Origin: a virus
Direction: 5' to 3' (one strand)
IMG/VR virus record: IMGVR_UViG_3300035670_001191
Location: 1-24,635 of that record
DNA length: 24,635 nucleotides
The translations under genes and the position numbers were made by a program. Shown here piece by piece: positions 17,701-24,635 of the stretch. The notes beneath the pieces are model-generated. The model saw nothing but the letters and a program-made list of their open reading frames with translations. It did no database searches and had not been told where the DNA came from. The number at the start of each line of letters is the position of its first letter. The stretch's first letter is position 1.

Positions 17701-18996
17701 GCGAATATTCTTCAGTTTGCATTCTTTAACATAACTGGATTACATTCTCACGGCAGCAACTATTTCTCAGTTCCAACCACGCATGTTTCTGGTGTGACAT
17801 CATTCCCAGATACAACTAACGTTGTTATTACATTTGTGAGAACTGGTGACAAGGGAGATACTGGTCCTCAAGGTCCACAGGGTGTAACTGGTCCACAGGG
17901 TCCGCAAGGTCCGCAGGGTGACTCCGTTACTGGTCCACAAGGTCCTCAAGGCGTTGATGGTCCACAAGGTCCGCAAGGTCCACAAGGACCACAGGGTCCA
18001 CAAGGTGATTCTGTCACAGGTCCACAAGGACCGCAAGGTGTGACTGGTCCTCAAGGTCCGCAAGGTGATACTGGTCCACAAGGACCACAAGGTCCGCAAG
18101 GTGTGACTGGTCCTCAAGGTCCTCAAGGACCACAAGGTGTTGATGGTCCACAGGGTCCACAAGGTGTTACAGGTCCTCAAGGTCCACAGGGTCCGCAAGG
18201 CGTCACTGGTCCACAAGGACCGCAAGGACCACAAGGTGCTACTGGTCCTCAAGGTCCTCAAGGTCCACAAGGACCACAGGGTCCACAAGGCGCACAAGGA
18301 AATACTGGTCCACAAGGACCACAAGGTCCACAAGGTGTCACTGGTCCTCAAGGACCACAAGGTCCTTCAGGTGCTGCAAATGCAACAGGAACTAGCGGAT
18401 ATCTTGCTCAATTCACTGGAACAAATACATTAGGTGACTCACCAGTTCTTGATACAGGAAGTGTTGTTCAAGTTACTAGTGTTCGTAGATTGTTGGTTGA
18501 AAATGCTGCATCAATTAGTAGTGGTATTTCTATTGGTAGTGGATCAAATCCATTCGGAAATGTTGTTATTGGATCTAGTGTCATACCAAGTGCTACTGGA
18601 ACGCATTTCTTAAAATGGAATAATATCTCAGGTAACGTAAGTTATAGCACTGAATTGAGGGGAACTGATGATTTTATTGAAGCCAATACATCTACAAATG
18701 GTGCAAACACTTGTAATATTGCCTCTTCAAATTATTTCCGTCGTGTTTTGACTGCAAATTCAACGTTTACGTTTACCAATGCTCCAGCTTCTGGAACTGG
18801 TAAAACATTCTCATTGTTAATCTTGCAAGATGGAACTGGTGGAAGAACAGTCTCTTGGGCTAATACGATTTATTGGGCTGGTGGTGCTGCGCCTCCTGCA
18901 ACAACAAATGCAAATGCTCGTGATATGTGGACATTCATCACTTATGATGGTGGTTCTACATACTGGGGAACCTTGACTATGAAGGACGTTAGATAG
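14779..18996 (+). CDS. Giant collagen-like fibre with cupredoxin-like domain
   Basis: This 1405-residue protein is the largest in the window. Order: ~16-residue anchor ([16 protein letters not shown]), collagen tract (14827-15336), ~125-residue beta module (15325-15699), a very long collagen tract (15700-17049), a cupredoxin-like domain (17050-17349; His796, Cys843, His846, Met849), a short collagen tract (17353-17493), a second copy of the beta module (17479-17844), and a fourth collagen tract (17845-18372). The C-terminal tip has [21 protein letters not shown] and [16 protein letters not shown], a common tip of marine phage fibres. About 280 triplets of Gly-X-Y would give a flexible rod of around 240 nm if fully triple-helical (using ~0.29 nm per residue, a collagen value). 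Inferred role: long adhesive fibre and prime candidate substrate of the modification enzymes on both sides. Confidence 0.9.
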   Translation: MTTIKVSTGRGSTGLTGPQGPQGPSGPSGVAGDPGGPQGPQGPQGNAGPQGPQGTVGPQGPQGPSGPQGVTGPQGPQGPQGSQGNVGPQGPQGPQGVVGPQGPQGVEGPQGPQGVFGPQGPQGPQGPQGPQGNAGPQGPQGVDGPQGPQGVDGPQGPQGNAGPQGPQGVDGPQGPQGPKGDQGEFGGATFEYVYLTNTANSDPGVANVKFDNTAFNGATTMYINCIDDTGANIHNYLQTIDDSTSAIKGTFKMANTANVNEFAFFDITGAHDHFDGGGEYFAVPVAHTTGITSLPNGANVTMTFVRTGDKGDTGPQGPQGPQGPQGPQGPQGPQGVDGPQGPQGVDGPQGPQGPQGPQGPQGPQGPQGPQGVDGPQGPQGVIGPQGPQGVDGPQGPQGPQGVDGPQGPQGPQGPQGDLGPQGPTGGTGPQGPQGPSGPAGGPQGPQGPQGPQGTEGPQGPSGVAGPQGPQGPQGPLGLQGFTGPQGPQGPSGPQGFIGDTGPQGPQGPQGSQGDTGPTGPQGPQGPEGPSGAEGPQGVLGPQGPQGPQGPQGPSGVSDVPGPQGPSGPSGPEGPQGVVGPQGPQGPQGSIGSTGEVGPQGPQGPQGVEGPQGPQGPQGPSGVSDVPGPQGPQGPQGPQGVDGPQGPQGPQGEVGPQGPQGPQGPQGDSVTGPQGPQGPQGPQGPQGVIGPQGPQGVDGPQGPQGPQGVEGPQGPQGPQGVTGPQGPQGPQGPQGPQGVTGPQGPQGPQGPQGITGARSYTVTNSGASAYVIDGANNPTLNLLRGFTYEFDVNASGHPFWIQTVSGAYSSGNVYNNGVTNNGEDVGIITFEVPYDAPNTLYYVCQFHSSMAGTINISDVGPVGPQGPQGPQGVEGPQGPQGPQGVDGPQGPQGPQGPQGEQGEFGGATFDYIYLTDTANTNPGSGNLKFDNATFTNATTLHINEIDSNALNVFNYLQTIDDSTSSIKGTYKLANSANILQFAFFNITGLHSHGSNYFSVPTTHVSGVTSFPDTTNVVITFVRTGDKGDTGPQGPQGVTGPQGPQGPQGDSVTGPQGPQGVDGPQGPQGPQGPQGPQGDSVTGPQGPQGVTGPQGPQGDTGPQGPQGPQGVTGPQGPQGPQGVDGPQGPQGVTGPQGPQGPQGVTGPQGPQGPQGATGPQGPQGPQGPQGPQGAQGNTGPQGPQGPQGVTGPQGPQGPSGAANATGTSGYLAQFTGTNTLGDSPVLDTGSVVQVTSVRRLLVENAASISSGISIGSGSNPFGNVVIGSSVIPSATGTHFLKWNNISGNVSYSTELRGTDDFIEANTSTNGANTCNIASSNYFRRVLTANSTFTFTNAPASGTGKTFSLLILQDGTGGRTVSWANTIYWAGGAAPPATTNANARDMWTFITYDGGSTYWGTLTMKDVR
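14827..15336 (+). repeat. Giant fibre collagen tract 1
   Basis: GPQ triplets with GPS, GNA, GTV, GVT, GNV, GVV, GVE, GVF, GVD and GDQ variants. One GDPGG register break is near the start (14875-14886). No GTG interruption occurs here. Confidence 0.95.
15325..15699 (+). repeat. Duplicated fibre module, copy 1
   Basis: This encodes about 125 residues from [13 protein letters not shown] to the VRT preceding GDKGDTGPQ. It is paralogous to 17479-17844 and shares [11 protein letters not shown] and [12 protein letters not shown]. Confidence 0.92.
15700..17049 (+). repeat. Giant fibre collagen tract 2 (~450 residues)
   Basis: This is the longest Gly-X-Y run in the window. Breaks occur at GPAGGPQ near 16096 and at two SGVSDVPG sites (near 16437-16461 and 16635-16659). 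Charged triplets (GDK, GDT, GEV, GVD, GVE) are spaced along it. Confidence 0.95.
17050..17349 (+). other. Cupredoxin-like domain inside the fibre
   Basis: This ~100-residue domain runs from [15 protein letters not shown] to MAGTINISD. It carries His796 (SGHPFW), Cys843, His846 and Met849 (VCQFHSSM). The C-x2-H-x2-M spacing equals that of amicyanin-type blue copper proteins. All four type-1 copper ligands are therefore in place. The fold is predicted from pattern only. Confidence 0.8.
17353..17493 (+). repeat. Giant fibre collagen tract 3
   Basis: A short Gly-X-Y run (GPV, GPQ, GVE, GVD, GEQ) joins the cupredoxin domain to the second copy of the beta module. Confidence 0.93.
17479..17844 (+). 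repeat. Duplicated fibre module, copy 2
   Basis: This encodes about 122 residues from [13 protein letters not shown] to the VRT preceding GDKGDTGPQ. Protein similarity to copy 1 is clear while codons differ widely, so the duplication is old. Confidence 0.92.
17845..18372 (+). repeat. Giant fibre collagen tract 4
   Basis: GPQ-rich Gly-X-Y run with GVT, GDSVTG, GVD, GDT, GAT, GAQ and GNT. The two GDSVTG segments are register breaks. Confidence 0.95.
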
Positions 18997-19002
18997 TATA
19001 AT
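18973..19002 (+). promoter_or_regulatory. Sigma70-type promoter TTGACT-N18-TATAAT
   Basis: TTGACT (18973-18978) and TATAAT (18997-19002) are separated by 18 bases. The -35 lies in the last codons of the giant fibre and the -10 directly after its stop. It would start transcripts just upstream of the glycosyltransferase ATG at 19029. It does not resemble the late boxes elsewhere in the window. Confidence 0.6.
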
Positions 19003-19028
19003 ATATAATTTAAACAAGCGAGTTTATT

Positions 19029-20027
19029 ATGAAATTGCATGTATTGGTTAATCCAAGGAATCCAACTGGACTCATGAACCGCATTGATCCCTTTGCGGTT
19101 CATGGGTACAAATACATCAAACATCTTCTTCCGCATTATGAGATTATTCATTACGGAATCCCAAACGCTCAAGTTCCGTGTGATCATGTGAATATTTACT
19201 CAAATCCTGGTGACATCGCCACATTCAATATTCTTGCTGGCGAACAAATAGCAAAAAGAAAGACAGAAGGTGATATGATTATCTGTTTCTTTGGCGCAGA
19301 TAATCGAAAAGCCTGTGAAATGAATCCAGACTGTAAATGGGTTGAGCCTTCGATTGGATATAGAACCAGTGGCGTGTTTTCTCCATATCGCGTCTTCACT
19401 TCATATGCTCAAATGCATTTCTTTTATGGTGAGCGTGGAATGCTTCTTAATCCATCATGGTATGATGAGGTGATTCCAAATCCATTCACTATTTCTGAAT
19501 TTGATTACCAAGAAAATAAAGAAGATTATTTCTTATACTTTGGTCGCGTGCATGAAGATAAAGGTGTTCATCTTGCAATTCAAGCCACAGAAAAACTTGG
19601 CAAAAAATTAGTCATTGCTGGTCCTGCGCAAGATTTGACTCATCTTGGCTATAAAACAATTCCAAATCATGTTGAACTTGTCGGATATGCTGGACCAGAA
19701 AAAAGAAATAAACTCATGGGCGGCGCAAAAGCATTACTTGGACTCACATATTATGTTGAGCCATTTGGTAACATGGTCATTGAAGCAAATCTTTGCGGAA
19801 CACCAGTGATTACCACTGATTGGGGTGGATTTGTTGATAGTGTTGTTCCTGGCAAAACAGGATATCGTGTCAAAGACTTTCGTTCATTGATTGATGCTAT
19901 GGAAAAGATAGATCAATTAAAACCAATTGACTGCCGTGAATGGGGATTAAATTTCTCTGATGAAGCAGTACATGAACGCCATCATCAATATTTGCAAAAA
20001 GTGATTCGTAATTCATTCTATGACTAG
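19029..20027 (+). CDS. GT4-family glycosyltransferase
   Basis: This 332-residue protein has a GT-B fold signature. The C-terminal half carries YFLYFGRVHEDKGVHLAI (donor-site start, residues ~167-184), KKLVIAGPA (~192-200) and the E-x7-E motif of GT4 retaining transferases, Glu244 to Glu252, in EPFGNMVIEANLCGTPVITT. The N-terminal half (MKLHVLVNPRNPTGLMNRIDPF, KYIKHLLPHYE) is the acceptor domain and is short for the family. It is cytosolic with no membrane segment. Donor and acceptor sugars cannot be predicted. The only ribosome-binding site is weak (CGAG). It is the first gene of a four-gene cassette and overlaps the next by 8 bases. It probably extends or starts a glycan on phage structural proteins (inference); modification of host glycans is the alternative. 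Confidence 0.9.
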   Translation: MKLHVLVNPRNPTGLMNRIDPFAVHGYKYIKHLLPHYEIIHYGIPNAQVPCDHVNIYSNPGDIATFNILAGEQIAKRKTEGDMIICFFGADNRKACEMNPDCKWVEPSIGYRTSGVFSPYRVFTSYAQMHFFYGERGMLLNPSWYDEVIPNPFTISEFDYQENKEDYFLYFGRVHEDKGVHLAIQATEKLGKKLVIAGPAQDLTHLGYKTIPNHVELVGYAGPEKRNKLMGGAKALLGLTYYVEPFGNMVIEANLCGTPVITTDWGGFVDSVVPGKTGYRVKDFRSLIDAMEKIDQLKPIDCREWGLNFSDEAVHERHHQYLQKVIRNSFYD

Positions 20028-20775
20028 TAAACTGATCCTTGTAGGATCTTCCATTCAACCAAGAACTGGAAGATTCACCTACAGCCCAACAAGATCTTTT
20101 TTTCCTGCTGATGAAAGATTTCGGCAAACGATCTTTACAATCAATTCATTGAGAAATAGTTTTCCTGATGCAAAAATTGCGGTGATTGATTCATCAGATG
20201 ATTATGTTGAGTATCTATCAACGTTTAAACATTTTAAAAATACTGAATTTATTCCTCTCAAAGAACTTGATTATAATGCATTTGAAATTGTAAACACGCA
20301 TCCAAATAAAAGTCTTTGCGAGTCTTTGTTGCTGAATACTTATTACAATCAATACAAAAAAGAAATTTTAAGTTATGATTATCATATTCATGCATGTGGC
20401 AGATATTTCTATTGGGATTTAAACGACAAACTTTTTACTGAAGAAAATAAAGACAAGATTTTTTTCAAACGACCATTAGTGTTTCCGTGGGATCCATCAT
20501 GGCGTTATAGTCATATTGATTTACGCCACGAAACTGGTGAGAATGTTTTGAAGCAATATTGTACTGTGCTATATGCATTTGGAACACAGCACTTGCATAA
20601 GTTCATAGATATAAATGAGGCTGCAATACATTTGATAAAACAGCCTGGACTTATACATTACGATATTGAAACGTTGTCATATTATTTGACAAGACAGTAT
20701 AAAGACGTTATAATAGAAACAGATTGGCGAGTTTGCGGCTGGGATGGAACCTCTGGTCGCTTTATGTACTATTGA
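20020..20775 (+). CDS. Putative GT-A-type glycosyltransferase-like protein
   Basis: This 251-residue protein overlaps the GT4 gene by 8 bases. After SSIQPRTGRFTYSPTRSFFPADERFRQT comes TINSLRNSFPDAKIAVIDSSDD. That resembles the beginning of nucleotide-sugar-binding GT-A domains ('ERF-QT--SI-S-R---P-A-I-L-DSS'). HPNKSLCESLLLNTYY (helix) and YDYHIHACGRYFYWDL follow. In related sequences this region holds a KS-x2-E-x3-L helix and a strand leading to the active site. No clear DxD is visible, so activity is uncertain. It lies between a GT4 enzyme and an oxygenase. Most likely it is a sugar transferase of the cassette; I cannot name donor or acceptor. Confidence 0.65.
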   Translation: MTSKLILVGSSIQPRTGRFTYSPTRSFFPADERFRQTIFTINSLRNSFPDAKIAVIDSSDDYVEYLSTFKHFKNTEFIPLKELDYNAFEIVNTHPNKSLCESLLLNTYYNQYKKEILSYDYHIHACGRYFYWDLNDKLFTEENKDKIFFKRPLVFPWDPSWRYSHIDLRHETGENVLKQYCTVLYAFGTQHLHKFIDINEAAIHLIKQPGLIHYDIETLSYYLTRQYKDVIIETDWRVCGWDGTSGRFMYY

Positions 20776-20782
20776 GGCTCAA

Positions 20783-21340
20783 ATGAAGATCAATTTAATT
20801 GTAACAGATGATTTTTATCAAAATCCAGATGAAGTGCGAGCGTATGCGTTATCTCAACCGTTCGAAGTTTCAGGTAATTATCCAGGAACAAGAACAAAGC
20901 CATGGCTTCCCGAATCATTAAAAAATTCTATTCAATACATCGTACAACATGCTGGTGGAAAAGTCACTCATTGGTTTGAAGATTCATGTTATACTGGTGC
21001 ATTTCAAATCTGTACAGCAAAAGATCGCACGTGGATTCACGCTGATAGTTTTAATAGTTGGGCTGCAGTTTGTTATCTTACACCTGATGCGCCTCTTTCT
21101 TCTGGCACAGCATTATATCGCTGGAAAAAAACCAAAGAAGATATGAGAGTAGATAATAATGCTCCATATTATGATGGTTATGATTATACTAAATGGGAAA
21201 TGACTGATTATGTTGCGAACAAATATAATCGGATTGTAATGTACCGTGGTAATCTATATCATGCATCATTAGATTATTTCGGTGATAATCTACACAACGG
21301 TCGTTTATTCCAAACATTCTTTTTTAATACTGAATTTTAA
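20783..21340 (+). CDS. Second Fe(II)/2OG oxygenase-like protein (DUF6445-like)
   Basis: The start is placed at ATG 20783, behind GAGG at 20774-20777. An in-frame ATG at 20744 lies inside the previous gene and lacks a good site. The product is 185 residues. His86-x-Asp88 (WIHADSF), distal His160 (YRGNLYHAS) and Arg174 (GRLFQTFFF) form the facial triad and 2OG-binding Arg of the dioxygenase superfamily. CYLTPDAPLSSGTALYRW is the typical strand between them. From memory this matches the DUF6445 family, which has been annotated as a putative oxygenase; the substrate is unknown. It differs strongly from the oxygenase at 10674, so they are not recent copies. Being nested between glycosyltransferases suggests it prepares or alters a glycosylation site or sugar (inference). 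Confidence 0.8.
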   Translation: MKINLIVTDDFYQNPDEVRAYALSQPFEVSGNYPGTRTKPWLPESLKNSIQYIVQHAGGKVTHWFEDSCYTGAFQICTAKDRTWIHADSFNSWAAVCYLTPDAPLSSGTALYRWKKTKEDMRVDNNAPYYDGYDYTKWEMTDYVANKYNRIVMYRGNLYHASLDYFGDNLHNGRLFQTFFFNTEF

Positions 21341-22086
21341 TGAAGATTCTTCACGTCGTTTTCTCTTGTAATCGCCTCAAGTATCTCACGAAAACTTTAG
21401 AATCGTGGAATAAACTTGACTATGGCAATCATGAAGTGACGAGACTGATTGTTGACGATTATCCAAGAACACGAAACAACGGAATCTTCGAAATTTTAGC
21501 AAAAACACACAATACTTTATTGTGGTTACACGAAGAAAATCTGGGACTGTCAGTTACTTGGTCGCAGTTTTTTGATTACTTGAAGAGCACGGACTATGAT
21601 TATGTCCTTCACCAGGAAGACGATGTAGTTCTACTGGAGCCAATTAAGATCGACGATCTAATAAACATCCTCGAAACAGATCCAAAAATGGCTTCAGTAG
21701 TTCTACAGCGTCAACCTTGGTATTTTACCGAGTCTGAATCTCAGATAGAACCTGAAGATGTTTGTGTTGGAGATTATTATCTTTACAAAAATAACAAAAC
21801 TTTTCCGATTATTTTCAGTTTATATCGAAAAAATGTAGTTGATTTCCCATTCCGCGAGCATTGGGGGTTCAATATGAACGAGGGCATGGCAATGGTTTAT
21901 CTTGATCATTTTCATCAGATGTATGCTGGAATGCTTAAAAACTCGGAAGGCAAACATATTATACAGCATATCGGAGAGGAATCGACAGGAAAACGAATTC
22001 TCCCCAACGAGCCAAGATACGAGTTTTTTGCGCATATGGATCCCGATAAAGTCTATTCCTCTCGAAATGGAGTCCTGATCGAATAG
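21340..22086 (+). CDS. GT2-like (GT-A fold) glycosyltransferase
   Basis: This 248-residue protein has an ATG sharing one base with the previous stop. The N terminus MKILHVVFSCNRLKYLTKTLESW, then VTRLIVDDYPRTRNNG (Asp39-Asp40) and WLHEENLGLSVTWSQFFDYL, follow the GT2 nucleotide-binding pattern. YVLHQEDDVVLLEP (Glu93-Asp94-Asp95) is the metal-binding DxD-equivalent. The late MNEGMAMVYLDHFHQMYAG segment and a His-rich end (HIIQHIGEES) would form the acceptor side. There is no membrane segment, unlike many GT2 enzymes that act on lipids, so a soluble protein acceptor is plausible. It is the last gene of the second modification cassette and ends 35 bases before the neck operon start. Confidence 0.88.
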   Translation: MKILHVVFSCNRLKYLTKTLESWNKLDYGNHEVTRLIVDDYPRTRNNGIFEILAKTHNTLLWLHEENLGLSVTWSQFFDYLKSTDYDYVLHQEDDVVLLEPIKIDDLINILETDPKMASVVLQRQPWYFTESESQIEPEDVCVGDYYLYKNNKTFPIIFSLYRKNVVDFPFREHWGFNMNEGMAMVYLDHFHQMYAGMLKNSEGKHIIQHIGEESTGKRILPNEPRYEFFAHMDPDKVYSSRNGVLIE

Positions 22087-22089
22087 AAA

Positions 22090-22096
22090 CTAAATA
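22090..22096 (+). promoter_or_regulatory. Probable late promoter CTAAATA before the neck genes
   Basis: CTAAATA lies 25 bases upstream of the ATG at 22122 and has the same sequence as the box at 9551. It is flanked by TAGAAAC (22084-22090) and its inverse GTTTCTA (22105-22111). The ribosome-binding site is GAGGT at 22113-22117. Confidence 0.65.
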
Positions 22097-22121
22097 AAGA
22101 GAGCGTTTCTATGAGGTCAAA

Positions 22122-22886
22122 ATGGCGACTCCAACAACACGATCTGAATTAAAAGATTATTGCCTCCGCAAACTAGGATTCCCTGTAATTGATATTAATG
22201 TTGATGACGATCAATTAGATGATCGTATTGACGATGCTTTACAGATGTTCAGCGATTTCCACTATGATGGAACCGAAGAAACATACCTTGTGCACAAAGT
22301 AACTCAAGCGGATATTAATAATGAGTATCTTCGTCTTGCGGATTCAATTGTATCTGTGTCGAGAGTATTTCCGTTAAATGGATCTACGACTTCATCAACC
22401 TCATCCTCTGGCTTTAACATCTTTGATATTAATTATCAGTTGCGATTGAACGACTTTTATAATCTTACAGCCTCCTCATATACCTATTATGTAATTGCAA
22501 GAGAACATCTTGCAATGTTAGACATGGTTATCACTGGTGAACTTCCATATCAATTTAATCGCAAAACTCATAAATTGTATATCACAACAAATTGGGCTGG
22601 AAGATATGATCCAGGCAATTATATTTGCTTTCAGTGTCGTAGAATTGTAGATCCAGATTGCTGGAATGATGTTTACAGCGACAAATGGGTGAAAGAATAT
22701 ACAACGCAATTATTCAAGCGTCAATGGGGTGAGAACATGAAGAAGTATGGTAACTATGTTCTTCCAGGTGGTCTTGTGATCAATTCTCAGACGATCTATG
22801 ATGAAGCAGTCATTGAGATTGGTCGTCTTGAAGAAAAACTGCGTGATACATACGAAGAACCACCATTCCAATTGCAGTCGTTCTAA
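22122..22886 (+). CDS. gp13: Neck protein gp13-like
   Basis: This 254-residue protein starts at ATG 22122 with GAGGT at 22113-22117 and a late-promoter-like box upstream. The N-terminal signature RSELKDYCLRKLGFPVIDIN followed by VDDDQLDDRIDDAL is highly characteristic of gp13-type neck proteins of marine T4-like phages. ITTNWAGRYDPGNYICF and WNDVYSDKWVKEYTTQLFK also fit. In T4, gp13 and gp14 form the neck that closes the filled head and joins it to the tail. The length fits the marine phage version, shorter than T4 gp13 (about 309). The stop shares one base with the gp14-like start, and the gene order 13-14-15 agrees with T4. No oddity is seen. Confidence 0.9.
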   Translation: MATPTTRSELKDYCLRKLGFPVIDINVDDDQLDDRIDDALQMFSDFHYDGTEETYLVHKVTQADINNEYLRLADSIVSVSRVFPLNGSTTSSTSSSGFNIFDINYQLRLNDFYNLTASSYTYYVIAREHLAMLDMVITGELPYQFNRKTHKLYITTNWAGRYDPGNYICFQCRRIVDPDCWNDVYSDKWVKEYTTQLFKRQWGENMKKYGNYVLPGGLVINSQTIYDEAVIEIGRLEEKLRDTYEEPPFQLQSF

Positions 22887-23809
22887 TGGCAACATCAGTA
22901 TACTTTAATAATAATGGATATGCTTCGCAAGAGCGATTTCTTGTTGAAGATTTAATCAATGAGTCCATTAAAAATCACGGAATAGACGTTTACTATATTC
23001 CTCGTGATTCTCAATCATCACTTGATGAAATTTATGGCGATGATCCTGTGAAATCATTTACACAAGCCATTAAAATCGAAGTTTATCTTGAAACATATAA
23101 TAACTTCGAAGGTAATGAAGAATTTTTCTCAAAATTTGGTCTTGAGGTTTCAAAAGGTGTCAAGGTTGCAATGAGCCGAAGATCATTTGAGAAGTATGTT
23201 TCATCTGTAGTTGATCGCAACGTCCCAAAAGAAGGTGATTTGATTTATCTTCCAGTTCAATTAAAGTTGATGGAAATTAAATTCGTTGAACAAGAAAAAT
23301 CATTCTTCCAGTTAGGACGTCCAGGATTTACAAGAGGTGCAGTTTCTGCTGTTGGTCAGGCAAAAATTGGATATATGTTTGAATTGAGCCTTGAAACATT
23401 TCGTTACAATGGCGAACTTATCAATACTGGATATAATGATATCGATATTATTGCAGATACAAAAGCGCAAAGTGTTGAATATGAAATGTATCCAGGTGGT
23501 GCGGGCTCATATACAGCAAATGAAATTGTTTATCAAGGAGATGCTGCAGCAACTGCTAATGCTCGAGCATATGTAGCAGAGTGGAATACTGTAACAGGTA
23601 AGTTAAGATTAAGAAACATTTATGGTGCATTTTCTTCTAATGTTCTTGTAAAAGGTGCAAGTAGTGGCGCAATATGGGAATTGAAATCAGGTGACACTCA
23701 AGAAGATGCCACAACGACTTTTGATGATAATGTTCGAATTGAACAAGAAGCTGACAATATTCTAGATTGGACTGAAACAAATCCATTCGGTTCACCTGAC
23801 GAGACCTAA
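22886..23809 (+). CDS. gp14: Neck protein gp14-like
   Basis: This 307-residue protein opens YFNNNGYASQERFLVEDLIN with ESIKNHGIDVYYIPR, the hallmark of gp14-type neck proteins of T4-like phages. GFTRGAVSAVGQAKIGYMF-type residues (~150-170) and the C-terminal NILDWTETNPFG are also typical. It acts with gp13 at the head-tail joint. It is longer than T4 gp14 (about 256). The extra length lies near residues 204-270, where a beta-rich insertion (NEIVYQG...AYVAEWN...GKLRLRNIYG) resembles the C-terminal part of the next protein. Translation is coupled to gp13 by the shared A of TAATG. Confidence 0.9.
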   Translation: MATSVYFNNNGYASQERFLVEDLINESIKNHGIDVYYIPRDSQSSLDEIYGDDPVKSFTQAIKIEVYLETYNNFEGNEEFFSKFGLEVSKGVKVAMSRRSFEKYVSSVVDRNVPKEGDLIYLPVQLKLMEIKFVEQEKSFFQLGRPGFTRGAVSAVGQAKIGYMFELSLETFRYNGELINTGYNDIDIIADTKAQSVEYEMYPGGAGSYTANEIVYQGDAAATANARAYVAEWNTVTGKLRLRNIYGAFSSNVLVKGASSGAIWELKSGDTQEDATTTFDDNVRIEQEADNILDWTETNPFGSPDET

Positions 23810-23811
23810 TT

Positions 23812-24635
23812 ATGTTAAACAACACACATTATTATCATCGCATCACGCGCAAAATGGTCGTGTTGTTTGGCACGATGTTCAATAATCTAAAGTTAAAGAG
23901 ATATAATAAAGCAGGTACAACTGAGATTGAAAGAATCACTGTTCCTTTAACATATTCTGCAAAAGAAAAATTTTATGCCAGAATTACACAAGATCCAGAT
24001 TTATCTCGTGAAATTCAAATTGTTTTGCCGAGAATGGCATTCGAATTAACTGCAATTACATATGATCCTTTAAGAAAAGGCAGCACATTTGTTGAGCAGT
24101 TTACCGCAAAAGATAATGATGAAGTGAGCAGAATCACACGAACTCCATATAACTTTGAGTTTTCTCTTTACATCTTTGTGCGCAACGTTGAAGATGGTAC
24201 ACAAATTGTTGAGCAAATTCTTCCATACTTCGCACCAGATTATACTTTAAGCGCAACATTGGTTGATGGAATTAAAACTGATGTTCCAATTATTTTGCAA
24301 TCGGTCAGTCAAGATATTTCAAATGATACTGGTGAGTCAGATCAGTTGAGAACAATCGTTTGGACGTTAACATTTACTGTAAAAGGTTATTTGTATGGTC
24401 CAACTACATCAAGTAAACTTATTCGAAAAGTTACAGCGAATACGTTCTTCTATAATACAGAAGGAACAACACAGCAACTTAACTTGGGAAATCCTGGATC
24501 AAATACCGAGTTTAAAGTTGGTGAATTGGTTTACGAAGGAAGAACAATTAATGATGCCAATTCATCAGGATTTGTGGCATCATGGGATAATACAGCAAAA
24601 GTGTTGGTAATATCTGATGTTTCTGGTGTGATTAA
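23812..24635 (+). CDS. gp15: Tail-sheath stabiliser/tail completion protein gp15-like, 3'-truncated
   Basis: The frame is open from ATG 23812 to the window end with 274 full codons and no stop, so the C terminus is missing. The N terminus MLNNTHYYHRITRKMVVLFG with MFNNLKLKRYNKAG and VPLTYSAKEKFYARITQDPD matches gp15-type (proximal tail sheath stabiliser) proteins of T4-like phages. IVLPRMAFEL and YNFEFSLYIFVRN are also family hallmarks; some cyanophage homologs are annotated as gp3-like. It starts 2 bases after gp14. The end (GELVYEG...GFVASWD...LVISDVSG) is a small beta module shared with gp14. By T4 synteny, the terminase subunits gp16 and gp17 would follow outside the window. Confidence 0.87.
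   Translation, partial: MLNNTHYYHRITRKMVVLFGTMFNNLKLKRYNKAGTTEIERITVPLTYSAKEKFYARITQDPDLSREIQIVLPRMAFELTAITYDPLRKGSTFVEQFTAKDNDEVSRITRTPYNFEFSLYIFVRNVEDGTQIVEQILPYFAPDYTLSATLVDGIKTDVPIILQSVSQDISNDTGESDQLRTIVWTLTFTVKGYLYGPTTSSKLIRKVTANTFFYNTEGTTQQLNLGNPGSNTEFKVGELVYEGRTINDANSSGFVASWDNTAKVLVISDVSGVI

Noticed and set aside
18997-19028. Rho-independent terminator after the giant fibre
   Set aside because: The AT-rich sequence has no GC-rich stem followed by a T run. A promoter reading fits better.
20744-20782. Upstream ATG for the second oxygenase
   Set aside because: It lies within the previous coding region, whereas ATG 20783 has GAGG at proper spacing. The upstream residues do not look like the family.

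Overview
The window is a late (virion) region of a T4-like marine myovirus, most like the cyanophage/pelagiphage branch. The right end encodes three proteins in T4 order that look like the neck and tail-completion proteins gp13, gp14 and a gp15-like tail-sheath stabiliser (cut by the window edge). Late-promoter-like ATAAATA/CTAAATA boxes sit in front of several transcription units. The DNA is AT-rich, all genes are on the + strand, and most overlap or nearly touch. No photosynthesis gene, tRNA or host gene is visible, so the host (cyanobacterium, SAR11 or other) cannot be decided here.

Layout. (1) 3-9538: a tail-fibre island with four collagen-like fibre genes (3-839 partial, 1394-4846, 5105-7591, 7898-9538). 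Three small proteins lie between them (848-1390, 4858-5118, 7604-7894). Three of the fibres carry right-handed beta-helix (pectate-lyase-3-like) bodies. (2) 9581-10642: a virion-type protein with six 54-bp Tyr/Asn-rich repeats. (3) 10674-14402: a tightly overlapping cassette of a 2OG-Fe(II) prolyl-4-hydroxylase-like oxygenase, two divergent tandem paralogs of an uncharacterised phage family, a GT60/GlcNAc-family glycosyltransferase and an orphan protein. (4) 14444-18996: a small beta-rich protein and a giant 1405-residue collagen-like fibre that contains a cupredoxin-like domain with all four type-1 copper ligands and a duplicated ~124-residue module. (5) 19029-22086: a second modification cassette with a GT4 glycosyltransferase, a GT-A-like protein, a second HxD...H...R oxygenase and a GT2-like glycosyltransferase. 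It is preceded by a good sigma70-type promoter. (6) 22122-24635: neck genes.

Main idea. About 4.1 kb of the window (roughly 450 Gly-X-Y triplets, mostly Gly-Pro-Gln) encodes collagen-like stalks. The same island encodes two Fe(II)/2OG oxygenases and three or four glycosyltransferases. One of these belongs to the family that includes the Skp1 hydroxyproline GlcNAc-transferase of protists. The simplest reading is a phage-encoded post-translational hydroxylation plus O-glycosylation pathway that decorates the phage's own collagen-like fibres. This is inference from gene content and motifs. One caution is that nearly all prolines are in the X, not the Y, position of the Gly-X-Y triplets.
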